From Bacillota bacterium (GTDB lineage: Bacteria; Bacillota; Clostridia; Christensenellales; CAG-138), in the NCBI GenBank assembly GCA_023399275.1, contig JAEWQH010000119.1:1-22242 (forward strand): DNA of 22,242 bases. The letters are read 5' to 3'. The translations under genes were made by a program, and so were the position numbers. Positions within the stretch are counted from its first letter, which is position 1; each line of letters starts with the position of its first letter. Below the pieces are notes generated by a model. That model saw only the letters and a program-made list of their open reading frames with translations. It was not told the origin of the DNA and searched no databases. This document shows positions 7,702-14,351 of the stretch, piece after piece.

Positions 7702-8403
7702 ATGCAAGACCTGTGCATAGTGATGGCTCGTGGTGGGTCCAAGCGTGTCCCCCGCAAGAATGTCCGCCTACTGGAAGGAGAGCCTCTGGTCTCTTGGCCT
7801 GTCCGTGCTGCCGTGGCGAGCAATCTTTTCCAAGAAGTTGTTATTTCAACGGACAATGAAGAAATAGCCCAGGCCGCAATTGCTGCTGGAGCTATTTTCC
7901 CTTTCCGCAGGCCTGATTCCGTTTCCGACGATTATTCCAACACTGCTGATGTTCTTCGCGTGGCGCTTTCACAATGGGAGCGAGCTTCCGGATCTCTACC
8001 AGATTTTTGCTGTTGCCTGTATGGAACCTCTGCCTTTGTAAAACCATCAGATCTCCACACGGCTAAGGCGCTCTTGGCAAGTACGGAATGCGTTATGGCC
8101 GTCACCCCCTATGAACATCCTATCCAACGCGCAATAACATTAACACAGGACAATTGCATACATTACATCCAACCCGAATTTGTTAAATCTCGAACCCAGG
8201 ACTGCCCCCCTACTTACCACGATGTGGGGTTATTGTACTACTTTTCTACTAAAGCGTTCTTTGCTGCCGGTGCCAAAAGTTTTTTGCCCTTGCGGCTTAA
8301 GGCTGTGGTTGTCCCTAGAACAATTGCCATTGATATCGACACGGAAGAAGATTGGGCTATAGCCGAGGCGTTGGCGAGTTTGCAGGGAGACACCTGCAAA
8401 TGA
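7702..8403 (+). CDS. pseF: Pseudaminic acid cytidylyltransferase, PseF
   Basis: PseF activates pseudaminic acid with CTP to CMP-pseudaminic acid, the last step of the pathway. The 233-residue protein has the CMP-sialate-synthetase signature ARGGSKRVPRKN at residues 9-20, the substrate-region pattern STDNEEIA, and the C-terminal metal-binding segment IDIDTEEDWAIAEAL. The ATG at 7702 follows the pseC stop by 2 bases, with CGGAG upstream as ribosome binding site. It overlaps the next gene by ATGA. Parts of the gene are clearly less GC-rich than pseC. A legionaminic or sialic acid cytidylyltransferase is excluded mainly by the company of PseB, PseC, PseG and PseI. Confidence 0.92.
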   Translation: MQDLCIVMARGGSKRVPRKNVRLLEGEPLVSWPVRAAVASNLFQEVVISTDNEEIAQAAIAAGAIFPFRRPDSVSDDYSNTADVLRVALSQWERASGSLPDFCCCLYGTSAFVKPSDLHTAKALLASTECVMAVTPYEHPIQRAITLTQDNCIHYIQPEFVKSRTQDCPPTYHDVGLLYYFSTKAFFAAGAKSFLPLRLKAVVVPRTIAIDIDTEEDWAIAEALASLQGDTCK

Positions 8404-9881
8404 CGCACCTCCTCCTCCGCGCCGATGCCACGCCCCACATGGGCACGGGGCACGTCATGCGCTGCCTGGCCCTGGCCCAGGCGGCACAGGATGAAGGTTT
8501 AGACGTGCGCTTTATAACGCGCGTCCAAGTCCCTTGGGTGCGGGAGAGGTTGCGCGCGGAATGCGTGCCGCTTGTGGCGCTGGACGATGCCGTGCCGCGG
8601 GAGGAATCGCCCACGGCGCTGTTGGCGCAACTGGCTCAAGTGGAAGCCGCGCCCGCCGACACTTGGGTGGTGCTGGATGGCTACCACTTCACCTGCGCAT
8701 GCCAGAGTGCCGTCCGTCAGGCGGGCTACCGCCTTTTAGTCATTGACGACTACGCCCCTCTGCCCGAATACAATTGCGACATTCTGCTGAACCAGAATCC
8801 GGGGGCGGAAGATCTCACCTATGCGGGCGCTATCGGCCGCAAACTGCTGGGGCCCCGCTATGCATTGCTGCGCAGGGAGTTTCGTGAAGCAAGGGAACGC
8901 CTGCCGCACACTAAGCGAAACGTCCCGCCCAAAAACATTCTGGTTACGCTTGGCGGCGGAGACTTTATTGAACACCTTGGGGACATCGCACAGAACATGA
9001 GCATCCCGGCCATGAAAGGACGCACCGTGCGCGTCATCCAGGGGGCCATGGACGCGGAACGAATCAAGCAAGCTTTTGCGAACTGCCCGGCGCGTCTTGA
9101 AATTTTACCCCGCGTTACGGATATGCCCACTTTGCTGCTCGAAACAGACCTGTGCATTACCGCCGGGGGCAGTACCTGCTGGGAACTGTGCTGCCTGGAA
9201 GTGCCTTTTCTGACGGTAGAGGTGGCGGAAAATCAGCACGAACTCGTCAGAATTATAGAAGAAAATGGAACTGCGGCACGGTTCCGCGTATCCACTTGGC
9301 AGACAGCGCTGCATGCGATGCAGTTAACCGCCGCCGCGCCGACCACAGTGGACGGAAAGGGCGCGCCTCGCGCTTTGGCCGAATGCCTGACATGCTTGCG
9401 GGATGTTACGGAAGCGGACATGGAATTTTTGTTCCAGTTGGTCAACAGGCCCTCCATCCGCGCCGTTTCTTTTCATACTGCCCCTATCCCATGGGAAGAA
9501 CATGTGCGGTGGTTCTGTGAAAGGCTGCGGCAGAAGTTGCCCTTTTTTATTATGGAATATAACCGAACGCCATGTGGTTATATACGTTTCTCCGGCAATG
9601 CTGGCAGCATTGAGGTGAGCATAGCCTTATGCCCAGAGGCCAGAGGCAAAAATGCGGCCTTAGTGGGCCTGCGGCAAGCCTGCCGCCGTATTTTTGCTCA
9701 AGCATATGCGGATACGGAAATCCACGCATTTGTGAAGTGTGCCAACACAACGTCCATGAAATTTTTTGAATGTGCGGGGTTTACACGCTTGGCTGACAGT
9801 CAAAGCGCCGCCCGCCATGTAGCGCATTTTACCCTTTTCTCCGCCAGTCCACGGGATGAACAGCCATGCCTGCGTCCATAA
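8400..9881 (+). CDS. pseG: Bifunctional PseG UDP-sugar hydrolase fused to PseH-like N-acetyltransferase
   Basis: This 493-residue protein joins two consecutive pathway steps. Residues 1 to about 335 are PseG, a GT-B-fold hydrolase that releases UDP from UDP-2,4-diacetamido-2,4,6-trideoxy-beta-L-altrose. RADATPHMGTGHVMRC includes H18, equivalent to catalytic His17 of Campylobacter PseG, and GGSTCWE at 256-262 is the UDP-binding region. Residues from about 336 to the end form a GNAT domain resembling PseH, which acetylates the 4-amino group with acetyl-CoA just before the PseG step. The acetyl-CoA loop is RGKNAA at 415-420, and NTTSMKFFECAGF is the usual late GNAT motif. The ATG at 8400 gives an ATGA overlap with pseF and matches the PseG N-terminus; an earlier ATG at 8352 lies inside pseF. 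No separate pseH is in the window. The stop overlaps pseI by 16 bases. Confidence 0.92.
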   Translation: MTHLLLRADATPHMGTGHVMRCLALAQAAQDEGLDVRFITRVQVPWVRERLRAECVPLVALDDAVPREESPTALLAQLAQVEAAPADTWVVLDGYHFTCACQSAVRQAGYRLLVIDDYAPLPEYNCDILLNQNPGAEDLTYAGAIGRKLLGPRYALLRREFREARERLPHTKRNVPPKNILVTLGGGDFIEHLGDIAQNMSIPAMKGRTVRVIQGAMDAERIKQAFANCPARLEILPRVTDMPTLLLETDLCITAGGSTCWELCCLEVPFLTVEVAENQHELVRIIEENGTAARFRVSTWQTALHAMQLTAAAPTTVDGKGAPRALAECLTCLRDVTEADMEFLFQLVNRPSIRAVSFHTAPIPWEEHVRWFCERLRQKLPFFIMEYNRTPCGYIRFSGNAGSIEVSIALCPEARGKNAALVGLRQACRRIFAQAYADTEIHAFVKCANTTSMKFFECAGFTRLADSQSAARHVAHFTLFSASPRDEQPCLRP

Positions 9882-10879
9882 CAACCGAAGTCATCGCCGA
9901 GCTTTCAGCCAACCACAACGGCAGCATTGAGCGTGCAGAGCAGATCCTCCGCGCAGCGGCGGCCTCCGGCGCGGATGCCGTAAAATTGCAAACCTATACG
10001 GCGGACACGCTCACCATCCCGTGTGATACTGCGTATTTTCGCATCAATGGCACGCTCTGGGAAGGCCGCACGCTCTACGACCTTTACCAAGAAGCCCACA
10101 CCCCCTGGGAATGGACGCTGCGTCTGATGACGCTCGCTAAAGAGTTGGGCATGGACTGCTTTTCCACTCCCTTTGATGCGACGGCCGTGGACTTTTTGGA
10201 AAGCTGCGGCGTTTCCCGCTACAAAGTCGCCAGCTTTGAAGTGGTGGACATCCCCCTGCTCAAAAAGATAGCCGCCACGGGCAAGCCCGTCATCATGTCC
10301 ACCGGCATGGCGACGCTGGCAGAGATCGATGAGGCCGTACGCACTCTGCGCGACAACGGCACAACGGATCTGACGCTGCTCAAGTGTACCAGCGCCTACC
10401 CTGCGCCGCCGGAAGAGGCCAATTTGCGCACTATCCCGCACATGGCCCAGGCCTTCGGCTGCAAAACTGGCCTCTCGGACCACACTATGGGGAGCGCCGT
10501 TGCGGTAACCGCGGTGGCTCTTGGCGCGACCGTCATCGAAAAGCACTTCACCCTTTCCCGCGCCGACGGCGGCCCGGACGGCTCCTTCAGCATGGAACCG
10601 TACGAATTCAAACAAATGGTGCAGGACATCCGCACCACGGAGAAAGCACTGGGGTCCGTGTGCTATGATTTGACAGAAAAGCAGCAAAAAAGCAAAGTAT
10701 TTCGTCGTTCGCTGTTTGTGGTTCAGGATATCAAGGCTGGCGAAAAACTCACCACTGAGAATGTGCGCAGCATCCGGCCCGGATACGGACTTCCGCCCAA
10801 ATATCTGCCGATGGTATTGGGACGGGTGGCCAAATGCGACATGGCCATGGGTACACCGCTCCAATGGGAACTTATCTAA
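9866..10879 (+). CDS. pseI: Pseudaminic acid synthase, PseI
   Basis: PseI condenses 2,4-diacetamido-2,4,6-trideoxy-L-altrose with phosphoenolpyruvate to give pseudaminic acid. The 337-residue protein is a NeuB-family TIM barrel followed by a C-terminal SAF (antifreeze-like) domain. Visible family motifs are AELSANHNGS, DAVKLQTYT, FSTPFD, KVASFEV, IMSTGMA, LKCTSAYPAP, GLSDHTMG and EKHFTL. H206 and H227 are the expected metal ligands. The SAF domain begins near SLFVVQDIKAGEKL and contains RPGYGLPPKYL. The ATG at 9866, with GGATGA upstream, overlaps the end of pseGH by 16 bases. The related NeuB and LegI use other sugars; the surrounding pse genes settle the call. Base composition falls sharply directly after its stop. 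Confidence 0.95.
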   Translation: MPASITTEVIAELSANHNGSIERAEQILRAAAASGADAVKLQTYTADTLTIPCDTAYFRINGTLWEGRTLYDLYQEAHTPWEWTLRLMTLAKELGMDCFSTPFDATAVDFLESCGVSRYKVASFEVVDIPLLKKIAATGKPVIMSTGMATLAEIDEAVRTLRDNGTTDLTLLKCTSAYPAPPEEANLRTIPHMAQAFGCKTGLSDHTMGSAVAVTAVALGATVIEKHFTLSRADGGPDGSFSMEPYEFKQMVQDIRTTEKALGSVCYDLTEKQQKSKVFRRSLFVVQDIKAGEKLTTENVRSIRPGYGLPPKYLPMVLGRVAKCDMAMGTPLQWELI

Positions 10880-10897
10880 TTGCCCGAGAAGAAATAC

Positions 10898-12637
10898 ATG
10901 CCTCCAACACATCTCGTCTTAGGCACCATGCCTCCTGATGCTACCCCTGAAAGCCATATTGCTGCGGGCGAATGGTGTTTTCTTGACTGTGCCACTCAAT
11001 TTCCGCAGTGGATGGATAAATTTACAATAGTAGACACTCGCCCGACGCCTTCCGAAGATGAACAGTATACCGCGAAGCTAATGGGATGGGGGGTTCATCA
11101 GCTGCATTTATATGCCGAAAGACATAATGCTAGACTCCGAGAGCCATTATCATCATATGTGTGGGAATTACTTTTAGGTCGTTGGTGTATAACGATAATT
11201 CCCTTTATTGGGTTGGCATATAGAATAACACAACAGGCAGTAGCGCATTATGGGCATGTTAACCTTACCGTGCACACTGCGGTCCCCACAAAATGTGCTT
11301 GGGTAACGAAAGAAGATCTTTTTCAAAACCTTATTTCACCGAATGGCTTTCACCGATTACTGAGTAAAATTGTTGAAAAACTTGCGCCACCGACATGGAC
11401 GCTAATGCCCGAATTCCTCCCCCTTCCGCACTCACAGCCAAGAACAACTTTGCTTTCCATGGGGGCGGGTTGGCTGCGGCGCAAGGTCTTCCACGAACTA
11501 AGCACTGGTCCAGGCTTACGCGGGATTTTACATGAAGCCAATCAACGCATTACCCACAAACTCCTTGATTTGCCAATTCCCTACTTTCCATTCACTTCTT
11601 TCTGGCAACGTCTGTTCCTAAGCGCAATTTTACTCACAAACAGGAAAGGCAACCGACGCACCCACCCTTTATTACGAGAACGCTATCCCAACCCAGGGAA
11701 CGAGTTTCCACGTTGGATGGCTGACCTGTTATGGGAATACATTCCCAATAACCTCCAACACATTGAAACCCGTGTCAAACGGAGTAAGAGTATATTCAAA
11801 TCATGGATAATGGATCTGAGATTTTCCTCTGAAGAACAATGTTTGATTAAATATGCAAATCTAGCATCTGGAGGGACTCGCCTCTATACAGTGCAGCACG
11901 CCCCGATGTATTTTGCCATTCCTCCTGTTGGCATCGCGGCAGCCGAAGAATACAACCATAGCGGATTCCTCAAATGGGGGGGGGAGTTCCAAAAAAACTT
12001 TCCTGCCCCAGCGCCTCCAGTTGTATATTGCAAATCCTATGGAAAACACAAGGAAGAAAAGGAAATTTTATATTACATCTTGGACAATCAGCGTCCTCTC
12101 GCCATCCCAAATTGTTTATCTCTATGGCGGCCCGTTCGCGAAAATATACAAAATTTTAAATATTTTTATATGTCATTGCCAGATATTCTCAAAAATAAAC
12201 TATGGCTTCGTCATTATATTAATGGTACTGGTAGCTTTGATAGTAGGTTGTGGACACTATGTCAAAAAATACCGATCGCAGAAGGCGATAATCTCTATAA
12301 TATGTCATGCGTCAGGGTTGTGATCGTTAACTATATTGCCTCATCGTTTGGGCAAGCAATGATTCTTAATACTCCATGCTTATGGATATGCCCACCCAAG
12401 AACTACACATACCCCAATGAGATACATAACATCTTCGCCCTATTCCATGCAGTTGGAATTATGCATGGAACTGCAAAAGCAGCTGCAACATTTCTCGCGC
12501 AACACTGGGATAATATTTCGGCGTGGTGGGAAAGCCCCCCCGTACAGGAGGCGCGAAATCTTTTTACGAAAAAATACTTAGGTTGCTACTCGCGACATCC
12601 AATTCTTGAATGGGCACGCCTATTGCGTAGACTATAG
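10898..12637 (+). CDS. LIC12162-family putative transferase (surface polysaccharide)
   Basis: The 579-residue protein resembles the LIC12162 family (TIGR04331), putative transferases found in O-antigen and related clusters, first named in Leptospira. Supporting features are the N-terminal HLVLGTMPP followed by GEWCFLD (G24-E25-W26-C27) and the central QHAPMYFAIPP around H334, followed by an AEEYN segment and WGGEF at 360-364. The last two resemble the family pattern of a His-rich turn, Glu residues and a Trp-Gly motif. There is no signal peptide or clear membrane span. The ATG at 10898 has GAGAAG upstream; an in-frame TTG at 10880 right after the pseI stop is the alternative. The gene is AT-rich compared with the pse genes. 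A nine-G run lies in codons 360-363, with an A7 run just after and a C7 run near the 3-prime end. The substrate is unknown; transfer of pseudaminic acid is possible from position only. Confidence 0.75.
   Translation: MPPTHLVLGTMPPDATPESHIAAGEWCFLDCATQFPQWMDKFTIVDTRPTPSEDEQYTAKLMGWGVHQLHLYAERHNARLREPLSSYVWELLLGRWCITIIPFIGLAYRITQQAVAHYGHVNLTVHTAVPTKCAWVTKEDLFQNLISPNGFHRLLSKIVEKLAPPTWTLMPEFLPLPHSQPRTTLLSMGAGWLRRKVFHELSTGPGLRGILHEANQRITHKLLDLPIPYFPFTSFWQRLFLSAILLTNRKGNRRTHPLLRERYPNPGNEFPRWMADLLWEYIPNNLQHIETRVKRSKSIFKSWIMDLRFSSEEQCLIKYANLASGGTRLYTVQHAPMYFAIPPVGIAAAEEYNHSGFLKWGGEFQKNFPAPAPPVVYCKSYGKHKEEKEILYYILDNQRPLAIPNCLSLWRPVRENIQNFKYFYMSLPDILKNKLWLRHYINGTGSFDSRLWTLCQKIPIAEGDNLYNMSCVRVVIVNYIASSFGQAMILNTPCLWICPPKNYTYPNEIHNIFALFHAVGIMHGTAKAAATFLAQHWDNISAWWESPPVQEARNLFTKKYLGCYSRHPILEWARLLRRL
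11976..11984 (+). repeat. Poly-G tract (G9) inside the LIC12162-family gene
   Basis: Nine consecutive G residues encode part of Trp-Gly-Gly-Glu (residues 360-363), followed seven bases later by seven A residues (11991-11997). By reading the alternative frames, loss of one G would lead to a stop at 12321-12323 and gain of one G to a stop at 12157-12159. Either way the product is cut short. Such tracts mediate phase variation in Campylobacter and Helicobacter glycan genes. Confidence 0.7.
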
Positions 12638-12674
12638 CTGCGCCCCTTGCCCAGAAACGGGATGGTTACTCTAT

Positions 12675-14201
12675 ATGGCTAAAATTTTAATCCCTGCCCT
12701 CTGCAATGCTTCACCACACCAGGAAACAGAGCTTGAAATTATCGAGAAGCATTTGCGCGAAGGTGATGAAATTTACTATATCCAGTGCAAGCGGAATATA
12801 ACAAATTGTTTTCTCTGGCAATATCCATCTGAAGATATTTGCATTTTCTGCCAAAAAAGATTTTCGGTAGGTGTATCATTATTAAGCCGGCCTATTAACA
12901 TTTTAACATGGCCGAAAGATTCAGAATCACAGTTAAGGGGAAACCTCTCTTTCAAAAACACTCAAGAGCTAAAAAATTTTTCCATTGATGGCGCCAATAT
13001 TGGGTTATGTGTAGCTTCAACACTAATCAGCGAATTTGAAGACGAAAACTTTAATACTGAAACTCACAAGGATATCATTCAAGATAATTTGCATGCAGCG
13101 CATTATATATATAAATCTTTTATACAAATAATAAAAAAGATACAGCCAGATTTAGTATACCTCTTCAATGGACGGCATACTACAGAGGCACCAATCATAA
13201 TGGCATGCAAGGAAAAGGATATCCCCTATTATACACACGAGGTTGGACATACATATTTTAAATATCGCCTAGTCTACAACGACCTCCCACATGCAACGCT
13301 ACCCATAGAAGACGAATGCAAAAACATATATAAACGCTACGGTCACGAGCAAGCCCTATTGTTCGCACAAAAAAATTATACACTTCGCCGAAGTGGCAAT
13401 ACGCTAGCTGGACGCAACTTCATACAGCAACAAAACCCTAACGCCTTACCCGATGGATTTGATACAAGGAAAAAAAATATTATTTTTTATAATTCGTCTT
13501 TTTTTGAGTTTGCGGCACTGCCAGGCTTTGCCTCTATCTCAAAGATTTATCCATCTGAAGACGTGGCCTTATCGCAGGTTGCCCAAGACTGTGCAGACGA
13601 TCCACAAATACACATTTATTGCCGGATGCACCCAAATCTCTCAGGGAAAAATACAGAACAAATTTCTAAATTGCGCTCAATAACAAATAAATTTCCTAAC
13701 CTAACCATCATTCCACCTGAAAGTTCTGTTGATTCCTATGCCCTCATGGAACAAGCGAAAATAATTGTTACGTTCCACTCCACAATGGGAGCTGAAGCGT
13801 CTTTTTGGGGGAAACCTGTCATTATTATTGGCCTTGCTGCCTATAGACACTTAGAGGGTTTTTATAGGCCGAGTTCCCATGCGGAACTAATAAAATTACT
13901 TCATAGCGATCTCTCCCCATTACCGCCTATCGGGGCTATCAAGTATGGCCTTTGGATGCAGCAGGGTGGCATATCATACAAATACTACACACCGACTACG
14001 AGATATAGCGGGAAGTTTAAAGGCGTCGACATAGATATTCTTGCTAAGAAATATTTATTTATAAATAAATTGTATAAACTTTTCATCGATATATTCGGAA
14101 TTAATGGGCATCAAGCTGCAACGATTGCCCGTCTAAAACTCAAGAAAAACATTTCATTAACACAATGTCGCTCATTATTACACAAACTACTTGCAAAATA
14201 A
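12675..14201 (+). CDS. Capsule-type glycosyltransferase-like protein (GT-B-like)
   Basis: A 508-residue protein of unknown exact function. The C-terminal half carries HIYCRMHPN, then IIVTFHSTMGAEASFWGKPVIIIG (H368, S369, T370, G372, E374), the arrangement seen in capsule polysaccharide biosynthesis and Kdo-transferase-like GT-B proteins. There it forms the nucleotide-sugar binding half. The N-terminal half includes DLVYLFNGRHTTEAPIIMAC and YYTHEVGHTYF, typical of an acceptor-side domain. No signal peptide or membrane span is evident, so it is probably cytoplasmic or peripheral. I chose the ATG at 12675 (MAKILIPALCN), 37 bases after the previous stop; an in-frame ATG at 12606 would overlap the upstream gene. 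It is the most AT-rich gene in the window. CMP-linked sugar use would suit its neighbourhood next to the pse genes, but that is inference. Confidence 0.7.
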   Translation: MAKILIPALCNASPHQETELEIIEKHLREGDEIYYIQCKRNITNCFLWQYPSEDICIFCQKRFSVGVSLLSRPINILTWPKDSESQLRGNLSFKNTQELKNFSIDGANIGLCVASTLISEFEDENFNTETHKDIIQDNLHAAHYIYKSFIQIIKKIQPDLVYLFNGRHTTEAPIIMACKEKDIPYYTHEVGHTYFKYRLVYNDLPHATLPIEDECKNIYKRYGHEQALLFAQKNYTLRRSGNTLAGRNFIQQQNPNALPDGFDTRKKNIIFYNSSFFEFAALPGFASISKIYPSEDVALSQVAQDCADDPQIHIYCRMHPNLSGKNTEQISKLRSITNKFPNLTIIPPESSVDSYALMEQAKIIVTFHSTMGAEASFWGKPVIIIGLAAYRHLEGFYRPSSHAELIKLLHSDLSPLPPIGAIKYGLWMQQGGISYKYYTPTTRYSGKFKGVDIDILAKKYLFINKLYKLFIDIFGINGHQAATIARLKLKKNISLTQCRSLLHKLLAK

Positions 14202-14267
14202 TCACTTTAAATAATCCCGACGCAACAACACGCACAAAGATATTACATACTCATTTGTGACTAAAAA

Positions 14268-14351
14268 ATGAAAGTAGCCCATCATATCAGGAAACTAGTT
14301 CCGAACGCATCGCATACTACCAGAGCCCCGGCATTGCGAGTGATACTATGA
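14268..14351 (+). CDS. Possible 27-codon ORF overlapping the next gene by ATGA
   Basis: In the 146-base gap after the AT-rich gene pair there is an ATG at 14268 with 27 sense codons, starting MKVAHHIRKLVPNASHTTRA. It ends in a TGA at 14349-14351 that overlaps the ATG of the next gene. No ribosome binding site is visible ahead of it. It may be a leader that couples translation, the remnant of a truncated gene at the edge of the AT-rich segment, or chance. The rest of the gap holds no terminator or promoter that I can support. Confidence 0.2.
   Translation: MKVAHHIRKLVPNASHTTRAPALRVIL

Larger units (their letters stand above)
10880..14345. other. AT-rich segment carrying two glycosyltransferase-like genes
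   Basis: Base composition changes directly after the pseI stop and returns to GC-rich at the start of the gene at 14348. For scale, 13081-13140 has 12 G/C in 60 bases, while 2461-2520 in gmd has 45 in 60. The segment holds exactly two genes. I saw no insertion sequence, integrase or flanking direct repeat, so the edges fit replacement by homologous recombination in a variable locus rather than transposition. This is a compositional call made by eye and short counts. Confidence 0.75.

Noticed and set aside
8352..8399. Earlier ATG for pseGH at 8352
   Set aside because: It lies inside pseF, and the family N-terminus aligns with the ATG at 8400, which also forms the ATGA junction.
9420..9881. 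Internal ATG at 9420 with GGAAG upstream, as a separate pseH gene
   Set aside because: Starting there would delete the first strand of the GNAT fold, and the frame is continuous with PseG, so a fusion is the simpler reading. Internal initiation is not excluded.
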